Shown in pieces: positions 8,765 through 17,228 of a DNA stretch of 64,000 nt (position 1 is the first letter of the stretch; each line of letters opens with the position of its first letter). Position numbers and translations under genes: made by a program. The DNA lies in the NCBI RefSeq assembly GCF_900113655.1, contig NZ_FOQF01000004.1, positions 1-64,000 on the forward strand, read 5' to 3'. This stretch comes from Pseudobutyrivibrio sp. OR37. GTDB taxonomy: Bacteria > Bacillota > Clostridia > Lachnospirales > Lachnospiraceae. The notes under the pieces are model-generated. The model was not told the DNA's origin, searched no databases, and saw only the letters and a list, made by a program, of their open reading frames with translations.

Positions 8765-9928
8765 TCAATTCCACTTGATTGTTACAACATTTGAATCTTC
8801 ATCCAGTAAATAGTACACAGATGATAAATCAGGACAATAATCCGATATATGCTTTTCATCAAAGAAATATGTTATGACTCTCACATATAAATCCGTGTTA
8901 CTGAATTTTAAGGAAATCTCATCTTCGCCTGCGTCATAAGAGGTTTTGATTTTGTCTCCAATTGAATCTACACCAAACCAGTCATAGTACAAGCCTTCGT
9001 GGACAAAATAATTGTCTGCATTAGATAAGCATTCTGGCACCTCAAAGGATGAGGTTATAACATGATTCTGACTGATTTCCTCTGTTGTCATGGCAAAATA
9101 TGCATAGTTTATTCTGCCGGTGGTATCGTTATTGCTGTCTAGATACTTGCTATTCCCCCAGGTAACATCCATGTAGTAATAAGCATCGTCCAGATATACC
9201 AGGTTCCAGGCATGACTTTCATTATTAGCAGTTCCAGTGATTATGGTGCTTCTAATGCCAAGCTTGTCCAACATGTACCAGGCTGCATCAGCATAGCCCT
9301 GACATACTGTTGACTTATATATAAATACACTAAGAATATTTTGATTTTCTATACTTTCATTGTTGTAATCAACCTTGTTAATTAATGTTTCAAATACATA
9401 CAAGGCTTTATCGTAATCACTGGCCTCAGGGCTTATTCCCGAAAGCCATTCCTCACAAACAGCATCAATGGTGGCCTGATAAACATCCCTTTGATCCTTG
9501 CTCATGGAATATTTTGGCTCAAATTCCAAGCCAATCACTTTGCTATTGCTTGTATAGGTATTGTATTGATATCCGTTTACCCAAAACAGATTTCCGTAAT
9601 CAGCCATTACAGCCTCATAGGCCTTGGCTAATTTATCCTTGTCTTTTGTAGATAATGTAATTCTACTTTTGAAATTAATAATACAATCATACACTTGATC
9701 GTAAGTTTTCTGGCCTTCCTCATCCAGTTGCTGATATGCATAGCGATCATATGAGACGCTCTCAACTATTATTGCATCCCCCACCATTGACTGCTTTATA
9801 GTAGCCCGGGTATCTTTCCAGATATTGTTCTTCTTGGCATAAAGAACAAGACATATTCCGATAAATATGCCGAATGCAATCATTCCAGTTGCCAATATGT
9901 TTAGTAATAAATGTAATAGTTTTTTCAA
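8765..9928 (-). CDS. Membrane-anchored transglutaminase-like protein
   Basis: 387-aa protein with one N-terminal membrane segment (residues 4-32) and an extracytoplasmic transglutaminase-like core. The papain-fold triad is visible: Cys in STVCQGYADAAWYM, His in ESHAWNLVYL and Asp in YYMDVTWG, spaced as in this family (roughly residues 205-260). Bacterial members act as cysteine proteases or protein crosslinkers at the cell surface; the substrate is unknown. The start codon is TTG at 9928, supported by AAGGAG five bases upstream. The C-terminal 100 residues are beta-rich with no recognised domain. It is flanked by degV downstream and the cspA terminator upstream, so it is probably monocistronic. 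Confidence 0.8.
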   Translation of the reverse strand: MKKLLHLLLNILATGMIAFGIFIGICLVLYAKKNNIWKDTRATIKQSMVGDAIIVESVSYDRYAYQQLDEEGQKTYDQVYDCIINFKSRITLSTKDKDKLAKAYEAVMADYGNLFWVNGYQYNTYTSNSKVIGLEFEPKYSMSKDQRDVYQATIDAVCEEWLSGISPEASDYDKALYVFETLINKVDYNNESIENQNILSVFIYKSTVCQGYADAAWYMLDKLGIRSTIITGTANNESHAWNLVYLDDAYYYMDVTWGNSKYLDSNNDTTGRINYAYFAMTTEEISQNHVITSSFEVPECLSNADNYFVHEGLYYDWFGVDSIGDKIKTSYDAGEDEISLKFSNTDLYVRVITYFFDEKHISDYCPDLSSVYYLLDEDSNVVTIKWN

Positions 9929-9970
9929 GCAAACTCCTTGTAATGTTTATAGTATTAAATGTAAATGGGC

Positions 9971-10002
9971 AAAAAAAGCAGCGTAGAAATTAACTACGCT
10001 GC
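9971..10002 (-). terminator. Rho-independent terminator after cspA
   Basis: GCAGCGTAG (9978-9986) pairs perfectly with CTACGCTGC (9994-10002) across AAATTAA. On the minus strand it is followed by seven T. Confidence 0.85.
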
Positions 10003-10093
10003 CTCTCCCCTTAATCCTTTTTTGTATTGCCTATAGCTTGTTTTTCATAACACAACCAAAGGTATCCGAAAAATAAGATTAATGTAAATTTGA

Positions 10094-10297
10094 TTAACGT
10101 ACTACTGTTACGTTAACAGCCTGTGGTCCCTTTGCTCCATCAGTTACTTCATACTCAACTGTAGCACCTTCCTCGAGAGTCTTGAAGCCCTCTGAATTGA
10201 TGCCGCTGAAATGTACGAATACATCGTTTCCAGCTTCGTCTGAGATAAATCCGTAGCCCTTTGAATTGTTGAACCACTTAACTGTACCTTTGCTCAT
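10094..10297 (-). CDS. cspA: Cold shock protein (CspA family)
   Basis: 67-aa single cold-shock (OB-fold) domain protein that binds single-stranded RNA/DNA and acts as an RNA chaperone. The two RNA-binding motifs are intact: RNP1 KGYGFIS (residues 13-19) and RNP2 VFVHFS (residues 26-31). Length and sequence are those of standard CspA/B/C proteins; which paralogue it is cannot be decided. GGAGG precedes ATG 10297. It has its own upstream region of about 170 bases after clpX and a strong terminator at 9971-10002, so it is monocistronic. The leader may carry the thermosensing structure typical of csp mRNAs, but none was resolved by eye. Confidence 0.95.
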   Translation of the reverse strand: MSKGTVKWFNNSKGYGFISDEAGNDVFVHFSGINSEGFKTLEEGATVEYEVTDGAKGPQAVNVTVVR

Positions 10298-10468
10298 GCT
10301 AAAGTACCTCCAATATATTACTTGCCAAGCTCCTGCTCGACTAGTATTAGTTTAACAGAACACTTTCCTAAAGTAAAGAATTTGTCCGAATATTTTGTAC
10401 AAATTTTTAAAATCGTTACTTTAAGACCAGCAAAGTCAAATCAGAAAGAGGATACATAACACTTTAGA

Positions 10469-11971
10469 CTAGTTAGCAGCAGCCTTTTCTGGAATTAGTC
10501 CAGTGGTTCTTAAAAGAATCCTTGGACCACCCTTTTTCTCTATATAATCTTCTGTAATAATAACCTGACCAATGTTCTCATCCTTAGGAATCTCATACAT
10601 GATATCAAGCATGAATTCCTCGATTATAGAACGAAGACCTCTTGCTCCAAGCTTTTTATCAAGAGCCTTTTTAGCAATGGCGTGAAGTGCGCCCTCATCA
10701 AATTCAAGCTTAACCTCATCAAGCTCAAGAAGCTTCTGGTACTGTTTGATGATAGCATTCTTTGGCTCCTTAAGAATTCGAACCAGCATGTCCTCATCAA
10801 GCATTTCTGTTGCAAAGACAATTGGAAGACGTCCGATAAACTCTGGAATCATACCAAATTCTCTAAGATCCTCAACAGTTACCTTCTGAAGGATGTTTTT
10901 ATCCTCGTCATATTTATCCTTTAAATCAGCCATGAAGCCCATTGATGAATGTTTATTCAGGCGGGCCTTGATGATTTCGTCCATTGCTGGGAATGCGCCA
11001 CCACAGATAAACAGAATATTTCTAGTATTAATAGTAGTGGTAGGAACCATAGCGTTTTTGCTGGATGCACCAATTGGTACCTCAACATCTGCACCCTCTA
11101 AAAGCTTAAGCATACCCTGCTGCACAGACTCACCACTAACATCACGCTGATTAGTGTTTTTCTTTTTAGCAAGCTTATCAATTTCATCGATGAAAATAAT
11201 ACCCTGCTGACATCTTTCAACATCATTTCCAGCTGCTGCAAGAAGCTTGCTGACAACTGATTCGATATCATCACCAATATATCCAGCTTCAGTAAGTGAT
11301 GTAGCATCTGTAATTGCAAGAGGTACGTCAAGAAGTCTTGCAAGGGTACGAACTAAATATGTTTTACCAGAACCTGTAGGTCCAAGCATAAGCATATTAG
11401 ATTTTTCGATTTCAATATCGTCCATGGTGCCTGTGGCTACACGCTTATAGTGATTGTAAACTGCTACAGACATAACCTTTTTTGCATAATCCTGACCAAC
11501 CACATATTCATCAAGCTTTTCCTTAATCTTGTGTGGTGGAATAATGTTGTTAATATCGATAGCAGGTGCTGGTCTGTCTTCTTTCTTTTCTGCTCCTGCT
11601 GCACCGTGAGCATTTTTAACCTTTGGTCCTTCGCCGAAAAGGCTGCCAAGGTTTAAAAAGCTGATATTTGGCATTTTTGACATATCCACATTGCTCTTGG
11701 AATTGTCTCCACCGCCAAAACCAAAGCTTCCCATTGAATCAAAGGTGCGTTGCATACAATCTGTGCACACACTCATTCCAGGTGCCATTTTGATTAATGG
11801 GCCTGTGATATTGTCTGGTCTATGGCAGATGTAGCAAAACTCTGTTGGCTTATCATCCTTCTTTTCATCTGTAGATGAATCTTTATTTCCTGTTACCTCT
11901 TCTATAACCTCATCAGAGATGTCTGCGACTGTCTCATTTGGGTCAAACTCTCTAAAATCCTGATCTGACAT
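10469..11971 (-). CDS. clpX: ClpX, ATP-dependent unfoldase of the ClpXP protease
   Basis: 500-aa AAA+ protein. An N-terminal zinc-binding domain has Cys46, Cys49, Cys69 and Cys72 (CYIC and CTDC pairs). The AAA+ module has Walker A GPTGSGKT at 197-204, Walker B IIFIDEIDK near 265, and the RGLRSI sensor-2 arginine region. ClpX unfolds tagged proteins and feeds them to ClpP. It is longer than the usual roughly 420 aa: about 40 acidic residues precede the zinc domain, and the linker between zinc domain and AAA+ (about 75-140) is extended and Gly/Ser/Ala-rich. AGGAG supports ATG 11971. clpP is not adjacent here; neighbours are a hydrolase gene upstream and cspA downstream. Confidence 0.95.
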   Translation of the reverse strand: MSDQDFREFDPNETVADISDEVIEEVTGNKDSSTDEKKDDKPTEFCYICHRPDNITGPLIKMAPGMSVCTDCMQRTFDSMGSFGFGGGDNSKSNVDMSKMPNISFLNLGSLFGEGPKVKNAHGAAGAEKKEDRPAPAIDINNIIPPHKIKEKLDEYVVGQDYAKKVMSVAVYNHYKRVATGTMDDIEIEKSNMLMLGPTGSGKTYLVRTLARLLDVPLAITDATSLTEAGYIGDDIESVVSKLLAAAGNDVERCQQGIIFIDEIDKLAKKKNTNQRDVSGESVQQGMLKLLEGADVEVPIGASSKNAMVPTTTINTRNILFICGGAFPAMDEIIKARLNKHSSMGFMADLKDKYDEDKNILQKVTVEDLREFGMIPEFIGRLPIVFATEMLDEDMLVRILKEPKNAIIKQYQKLLELDEVKLEFDEGALHAIAKKALDKKLGARGLRSIIEEFMLDIMYEIPKDENIGQVIITEDYIEKKGGPRILLRTTGLIPEKAAAN

Positions 11972-11980
11972 ATTACGCTC

Positions 11981-12955
11981 CTATCTACTGCCTTCGCAAA
12001 AATTAAAAACAATGTTGTAATAATCCAGAATGATATCGTCAGTAGCGTTGAATATCTCATGCTTACTTCCTTCAAAACGATAGAGCTTACAGTTAGGTGC
12101 AAGCTTAGAAAACTCGTTTTGCCCTTCTGGCATTACAAGTGTATCCTTAGATGCTTGCATTATTATAACAGGAATTTCCACTAAATCGGCGTTTTTAAGA
12201 ATTTTTTTAGAAACATTAACAGCCTCTCGGCTCCATCCGAAGGTACAGCCGTTGGTCTGATAATGGACCTCATGCTCTCTTTCCTCAAATTGGTAGTTGT
12301 ATCTGGCCTTGGAAAGTGACGAGCATCTAGGGTATTTATAGGTGTGGTCATAATCATGATGACCCTTTAAATATTTTTTATTAAAGAATGGTAAATGTGA
12401 CACAAGTACCATCATCTTTACCATAAATTTGCTGGCATCTCCTGTGGCTATCTGTATCATTGGTGAAGTTAGGATAGCCCTTTCAAAAACTGTAGGATGC
12501 TCCTCCAAATAACAGGCACCGATAGCTCCGCCCATGGAATGCGCAAACAGTATCAATCTATCTGTAAGGCATTCTGGAACAACTATCTTTTCTATAAATT
12601 CATTGAAGTCTGAAACATAATCTTCAAAATGATTTACATGAACCTTTGAAAAGCCTTCCACTTCCCTATCAGACATACCGTGGCCTCTGTGCTCTACGAT
12701 AAACACCGAATAGCCCATCTGATAGAAATAATACATTGTTTCAGCGTACTTTGTTGTGAATTCACAATATCCGTGTGAAATAACAATTGCTGCTTTTTCC
12801 TCTGGATTAATCAAGGTACGATAGTGAAGCTTCATACCCTGTCTATTATTAAAATATCCGTCTTTAGTTTTATCCTTAAGAAAAGGAAGGACTCTGCTGG
12901 CCATAACCTCAGCAAAATCCTGCTCTCTTATAAACATATCTTCTATTTTTTTCAT
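11981..12955 (-). CDS. Alpha/beta hydrolase, lysophospholipase/monoacylglycerol lipase-like
   Basis: 324-aa serine hydrolase of the PldB / monoglyceride-lipase (Hydrolase_4) type. It shows EHRGHGMSD, the nucleophile elbow AHSMGGAIG, a late acid in MQASKDTLV and the catalytic His in EGSKHEIFNATDD, completing a Ser-Asp-His triad. No signal peptide is present, so it is cytoplasmic. It probably cleaves acyl esters of lysophospholipids or monoglycerides. ATG 12955 is preferred; a GTG at 12967 overlapping the upstream stop is the alternative. It lies directly downstream of a glycerophosphodiester phosphodiesterase gene. Together the two would strip acyl chains and then release glycerol-3-phosphate, a sensible phospholipid-salvage pair. 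Confidence 0.85.
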   Translation of the reverse strand: MKKIEDMFIREQDFAEVMASRVLPFLKDKTKDGYFNNRQGMKLHYRTLINPEEKAAIVISHGYCEFTTKYAETMYYFYQMGYSVFIVEHRGHGMSDREVEGFSKVHVNHFEDYVSDFNEFIEKIVVPECLTDRLILFAHSMGGAIGACYLEEHPTVFERAILTSPMIQIATGDASKFMVKMMVLVSHLPFFNKKYLKGHHDYDHTYKYPRCSSLSKARYNYQFEEREHEVHYQTNGCTFGWSREAVNVSKKILKNADLVEIPVIIMQASKDTLVMPEGQNEFSKLAPNCKLYRFEGSKHEIFNATDDIILDYYNIVFNFCEGSR

Positions 12956-12957
12956 AA

Positions 12958-13698
12958 TCAATCCCACTTATACCCTTTAACGATTTCTAGTGCAACATCA
13001 GGATAATTGGTAATAATACCGTCCAGTCCCATTTCACAAGCCATGTGCAAATATTGCTTTGAGTTGACTGTCCAGGTATTAATCTTGAGGCCAAGCTCAT
13101 GACATCTTTCAACGAAATTAGGATACTGAACATTATAAAGTGCAGGATGAAGTGCCTCCACCCCGTGCTCCTTGCCATATTCTGGCATGTTTAAGGTGCC
13201 ATCCATATAGAGGAAGCCAGTGTGAGCCTTAGGGTCAAGCTCCTTAATCTTCATAATGCTATAGTGATTAAAAGAAGAATAAATTACCCTGTCCTCCATA
13301 CCAAATTCCTTTGTCATTGCAAGGATATCAGCTTCTATTCCCTCATAAAAAACAATACCTGTTTTAAGCTCGATATTGATTGTTAAATCTGTAGGCTTGA
13401 TAAGCTCAAAAACCTCTCTCATTGTAGGTATATCAGCGTGCTTACATTCTGGATGTGTAGCATTGTAATTGTACTTGCGAAGCTCCTCTAAGGTGTAATC
13501 CTTAACATAGCCTTTACCATTAGAAGTTCTGTCTATTTTCTCATCGTGGATAACTACCAGCTGGCCATCCTTTGTCTTGTGGATATCCAGCTCAATTCCA
13601 TCTGCACCCATCTCGATAGCTTTTTCAAAAGCAGGAAGGGTATTTTCTGGCAAGTAACCGCTTGCACCTCTGTGTCCCCAAACTAAAGGTCTATTCAT
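12958..13698 (-). CDS. Glycerophosphodiester phosphodiesterase
   Basis: 246-aa cytoplasmic TIM-barrel enzyme of the GDPD family, which hydrolyses glycerophosphodiesters to glycerol-3-phosphate and an alcohol. The N-terminal GHRGASGYLPENT holds the first catalytic His-Arg. GADGIELDIHKTKDGQLVVIHDE carries the Glu/Asp metal ligands and the second His, and NIELKTG follows. All key residues are present. The start was set at ATG 13698 because the family begins just before GHRGAS. A GAGG lies about 10 bases upstream. An in-frame ATG at 13794 overlaps the MFS stop (TAATG) and would add 32 basic residues. Context: MFS transporter upstream and alpha/beta hydrolase downstream. Confidence 0.9.
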   Translation of the reverse strand: MNRPLVWGHRGASGYLPENTLPAFEKAIEMGADGIELDIHKTKDGQLVVIHDEKIDRTSNGKGYVKDYTLEELRKYNYNATHPECKHADIPTMREVFELIKPTDLTINIELKTGIVFYEGIEADILAMTKEFGMEDRVIYSSFNHYSIMKIKELDPKAHTGFLYMDGTLNMPEYGKEHGVEALHPALYNVQYPNFVERCHELGLKINTWTVNSKQYLHMACEMGLDGIITNYPDVALEIVKGYKWD

Positions 13699-13793
13699 TG
13701 AATCATTACCTCTTTTCCTTATCCCCTTAAGGTTGTAATATTTAGCTCTTATATGTTTAAGTAGCAATCTGGTTCTATAAAATCTCTGTTTCA

Positions 13794-15125
13794 TTAGTCC
13801 ATATCTTCGAAGGCCTCTAAGCCTTTCTTTAACTCAACATTTCCATCTCCGTGCTTTACTAAGAGCATTGTAACAAATGCAAGTATTGCAAAGATTGTTG
13901 CATAAGGGAACAAAGTGATGTATCCCACATGCTTAAGTAAATAACCTGCCACAATAGGTGTTACAATCTGGGCTGCCATAGAAAATGTGTAATAGTAGCC
14001 TGTGAATTTACCTACATCTGAGCCCTTGCACATTTCCACAACCATTGGCATTGAATTGACATTTATGAAGGCCCAGCCCATACCAACACATGCAAACAAT
14101 ACATATAAAAATGGTGAGAAGCTTGGATGAACTAACGTAAATACGAAGCCACCGCAAAAGCTAATGGCAAGTATCGCCACTCCAAGAAGTATTGTCTTTT
14201 TTCTACCTATTTTTGAAGCAACCATACCAGATGGAATGAAAAAGATTATTGCGCCACCTGTTGCAACTAATAAACAAAATGATGCTGCACCAACAGACAT
14301 TTCCCACATCTTTACAGCGTATGTAGTGAACCATGTCTCCATTCCATTATATGCAATGAACCACAGCGAAACTGATATTAGTAAGAATATCAAAGAGCGC
14401 TTAACCTCTTTTGGTAAAACCTCATCTCCGTTTTCTGTTTCTACTGCAAGATTCTCCTCTGGATGAAGCAGCTCATAATTTTCCACCTCTCTGTTAAATG
14501 CGATTTCATCCACAAAAATCATTAAAATCACAAGAGATATCAACATTATTCCTGCTACTATCAAAAATACCGGCAGGTAATTGATGTGTTCAAGCCCCTT
14601 GGTGCGAGATGCAGGATATAGTGCTGCTGCTACACCAAGATAAATGATGCCGCCTACTGCGCCCATGAGATTGATTATGGCATTGGCTCTAGAGCGAAGT
14701 GGCTTAATAGTACAATCCACCATAAGTGCAACTGCGGGACTGCGATAAGTTCCCATTGCTACTAAAAGAGCTCCTAAAATACCAATAAACAATGCTTCCT
14801 TGCCCACTGTAGGATTAGCGTAGTAGCTGTTATCCACAATTGGAAGCATGAGCATCAAAATCACTGCTGCTATGGTGCCGTACAATATAAATGGCTTACG
14901 TCTTCCCATAACGTGCTTACATCTGTCTGAAACTGTGCCAAACAGTGGAAGCAAAAACAGCGCAAGGACATTATCCATCGCCATTATTACACCGGTAATT
15001 GTCTCATTTAACTTGAAGGTTCCAGTAAGTATAAGCGGAATTAAGGCATTATACATCTGCCAAAATGCGCATATACTCAAGAACCCAAACCCCATTTGTA
15101 TAGTTCTTTTAATATTTAGTTTCAT
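13794..15125 (-). CDS. MFS transporter, sugar/GPH-like
   Basis: 443-aa membrane protein with 12 predicted helices and a central cytoplasmic loop (about residues 205-250, acidic). It shows a cytoplasmic DRCKHVMGRRKPF loop between helices 2 and 3, which corresponds to the D-R-x-G-RRK signature of the sugar/SLC45-like and GPH branches of the major facilitator superfamily. The probable role is proton- or cation-coupled sugar or small-metabolite transport, but the substrate is unreadable. ATG 15125 has GGGGGAG upstream; an earlier ATG at 15143 does not. The stop overlaps a possible start of the glycerophosphodiesterase gene (TAATG), suggesting co-transcription and perhaps a glycerophospho-compound as substrate. 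Confidence 0.82.
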   Translation of the reverse strand: MKLNIKRTIQMGFGFLSICAFWQMYNALIPLILTGTFKLNETITGVIMAMDNVLALFLLPLFGTVSDRCKHVMGRRKPFILYGTIAAVILMLMLPIVDNSYYANPTVGKEALFIGILGALLVAMGTYRSPAVALMVDCTIKPLRSRANAIINLMGAVGGIIYLGVAAALYPASRTKGLEHINYLPVFLIVAGIMLISLVILMIFVDEIAFNREVENYELLHPEENLAVETENGDEVLPKEVKRSLIFLLISVSLWFIAYNGMETWFTTYAVKMWEMSVGAASFCLLVATGGAIIFFIPSGMVASKIGRKKTILLGVAILAISFCGGFVFTLVHPSFSPFLYVLFACVGMGWAFINVNSMPMVVEMCKGSDVGKFTGYYYTFSMAAQIVTPIVAGYLLKHVGYITLFPYATIFAILAFVTMLLVKHGDGNVELKKGLEAFEDMD

Positions 15126-15159
15126 TATACTCCCCCAATACAACCCCTATATTTTTAGA

Positions 15160-16443
15160 TTATTTTGTATAAACCACCATCTGAAGTGCATGCTGAGCAA
15201 CCACATCATCAATAGCTGGGATGCGGCCCTTGATAGCATATTCAATCTGATTGATTTCCTTTGCGATAGGTGCAAGCTCCTGATAGATAGCCTCCATATG
15301 TGGCTTCATGTTTTCAGGTGTATATTCAACAGGGAACTCAAGCACTACTAAATGACGTACTACCTTTGTGTCCTCTTCAACCTTTGTAAGGAAGCTGATT
15401 GAATAAATATCTTCATGAGACTTACCGTATTCTAAAAGCTTTGCACGGATTGCTGAAGTCTCTTCACCATCCTTTGGAACTCCTAAAAGAATCTTTTTGC
15501 CAGCAGGAACCTTTTCTTCCTTAACATGACCTTCACCTTCATTCTTAGGTCCAAATTCTGCCTGATAACCTGGTGTTCCAGTAATAGTATCAAGGTAAGG
15601 GATTGGAAGTGTGCATGGAATCTTGTTGAAAGGATTGATTGCTATACCTGCGTATGCATCTCCTCTCTTAAGTAAAGCGTACACATCCTGGAAAGAAAGA
15701 ATCTGTGTGTGAACCTTCTGTCCATCCTTTGTTAAGCCTTCCCATTTACGTAATGACTGCCAATCTGTAAATAATGGCAATACCATACTGTCTCTATCCT
15801 CTGGTGTGCCTGCAAGCTTAATCTGAGACTTAAGCATGTAGAAGCCGATTCTTGTATCCTTTTTGATTACAGCTACGCCATTTTCGTTAACCTCTGGCTC
15901 TGCATCCATTTTGATTGGGGTAAGGAAATGACCGTGACTTACATGATATGCAACAGTTGCATGGAAGCCATTATCCTGGCTGTATGTAGTCATGCCATTG
16001 ATGATTCCTGCTAATGCAGGATTTTCGATAGATACCTTAGGATCAACCTTATCCTGTGGCTCAATATTTGTAATAACAGAATATTTCTTTAATTGAACTT
16101 CATCTGGTAATGTAAGCTGTAAAGAAACCGCAGTATCCTCAGCTTCATCAACGATAGATGTTCTTTCTTCATTTTTTGCTTCGATTGCCTGAACCTCGCA
16201 GGCTACAGCAGGAGTACCTGCCATGTAAACGAATACCTTATCTCCCTTTTTGATTTTTCCGTATAAGTTACCAGATACAATGCTTCCATTACCATCAAGC
16301 ATTGTAGTAACACCATCTACAATAACTGAAAAACGTCTACCTGTATCAACAGATTCAGTAACGTCTGCATCCTCTAAATTAATATTTTCTGCAGCTGCTT
16401 CTGCAGTGTTTTGTGCTTTTTTCTTTTTGTCAAATAAACCCAT
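15160..16443 (-). CDS. SseB-domain protein with N-terminal EF-Tu domain-2-like barrel
   Basis: 427-aa cytoplasmic protein. After a Lys-rich start (MGLFDKKKKA), residues about 37-110 look like the beta-barrel second domain of translation GTPases: FSVIVDGVTTM, GNGSIVSGNLYGKIKKGDKV and a late CEVQAIEA strand. Residues about 150-280 resemble the SseB N-terminal domain (IENPALAGIINGM, DSMVLPLFTDWQSLRKW). Residues about 305-427 resemble the SseB C-terminal domain (VPAGKKILLGVPKDG). SseB relieves serine sensitivity in enterobacteria by an unclear mechanism. No GTPase domain or catalytic site is present. It is divergent from mscL, sharing a 134-bp intergenic region. The barrel call is by pattern only. 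Confidence 0.65.
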   Translation of the reverse strand: MGLFDKKKKAQNTAEAAAENINLEDADVTESVDTGRRFSVIVDGVTTMLDGNGSIVSGNLYGKIKKGDKVFVYMAGTPAVACEVQAIEAKNEERTSIVDEAEDTAVSLQLTLPDEVQLKKYSVITNIEPQDKVDPKVSIENPALAGIINGMTTYSQDNGFHATVAYHVSHGHFLTPIKMDAEPEVNENGVAVIKKDTRIGFYMLKSQIKLAGTPEDRDSMVLPLFTDWQSLRKWEGLTKDGQKVHTQILSFQDVYALLKRGDAYAGIAINPFNKIPCTLPIPYLDTITGTPGYQAEFGPKNEGEGHVKEEKVPAGKKILLGVPKDGEETSAIRAKLLEYGKSHEDIYSISFLTKVEEDTKVVRHLVVLEFPVEYTPENMKPHMEAIYQELAPIAKEINQIEYAIKGRIPAIDDVVAQHALQMVVYTK

Positions 16444-16577
16444 AACAAATTCTCCTTAATATCATTCGTGCCATAATTTTATACATAGACACATGTATTA
16501 TTATAATCTATTTATTGCTAAATGCACAAGAAATAGCTAAAATAACAATGAAAACTAATTCAACAAGGGAGGTATTT

Positions 16578-17021
16578 ATGAGTAAAAAAGGATTCATTTC
16601 AGAGTTTAAAGAATTTATCATGCGTGGAAACGTTATGGACATGGCTGTCGGTGTTATCGTCGGTGGTGCTTTTACTGCAATCGTAACATCTCTTAACGAA
16701 GATATCCTAACACCTATCCTTGGAATCTTCGGTGGCACCGATTTTTCAGAGCTTAAGGTTACACTTGGTAGCGGTGAATTAGCACCTACACTTTATTATG
16801 GAAATTTCATTACTGCTATTATTAATTTCTTAATTACAGCACTTGTTATTTTCTGCATTATCAAAGGTATAAACCGTGCCAGTGAAAGAGCTGCTGCCTT
16901 AGTTAAGCGCAACAAGGAAGAGGCCGAGGCTGCTGCACCTACTGAAAAGGATTGTCCATACTGCTACAGCAAGATAAACATAAATGCAACTCGTTGCCCT
17001 CATTGCACTTCACAGCTTTAA
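16578..17021 (+). CDS. mscL: Large-conductance mechanosensitive channel MscL with C-terminal zinc ribbon
   Basis: 147-aa membrane channel that opens under osmotic down-shock. The signature N-terminus is present (SEFKEFIMRGNVMDMAVGVI), followed by helix 1 with the VIVGGAFTAIVTSL pore lining, a periplasmic loop and helix 2. After the usual cytoplasmic helix (residues about 108-125) comes an extra zinc-ribbon-like module with CPYC (residues about 127-130) and CPHC (about 141-144). This is not part of the minimal MscL. The start was set at ATG 16578 with GGGAGG six bases upstream; the frame opens earlier at 16515 without support. A strong terminator follows at 17034-17067. Confidence 0.94.
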   Translation: MSKKGFISEFKEFIMRGNVMDMAVGVIVGGAFTAIVTSLNEDILTPILGIFGGTDFSELKVTLGSGELAPTLYYGNFITAIINFLITALVIFCIIKGINRASERAAALVKRNKEEAEAAAPTEKDCPYCYSKININATRCPHCTSQL

Positions 17022-17033
17022 TCTTTAAATCAG

Positions 17034-17070
17034 AAATAGCTTGCTACCATTTGGTAGCAAGCTATTTTTT
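17034..17070 (+). terminator. Rho-independent terminator after mscL
   Basis: A 15-bp stem (17034-17048 with 17053-17067) around the loop ATTT, followed by further T. It is perfect by eye and lies 13 bases after the mscL stop. Confidence 0.9.
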
Positions 17071-17073
17071 AGG

Positions 17074-17175
17074 CTATTTGTTCTTGTCAACTTCGACTTT
17101 CTTCAGCTGTTTTCTAAGCTTATAGTTTTCGAACATCGTCTTAAACAATTTTACCTTTAATATAAATACCTTCAT
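17074..17175 (-). CDS. Possible 33-aa basic small protein
   Basis: A short frame on the minus strand from ATG 17175 to a TAG at 17074-17076. It encodes a Lys-rich peptide starting MKVFILKVKLFKTMFENY and ending KVEVDKNK. A GAGG lies about 9 bases upstream, and an alternative ATG at 17181 adds two residues. The amphipathic hydrophobic/Lys pattern is suggestive of a small membrane-associated peptide. It follows the 646-aa surface protein gene by 53 bases on the same strand. No homologue is recognised; chance cannot be excluded. Confidence 0.35.
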   Translation of the reverse strand: MKVFILKVKLFKTMFENYKLRKQLKKVEVDKNK

Positions 17176-17228
17176 AATCATTATCCTCTTATACCCCGGC
17201 GAATTCTATTCGCTATCAATCAAATATA

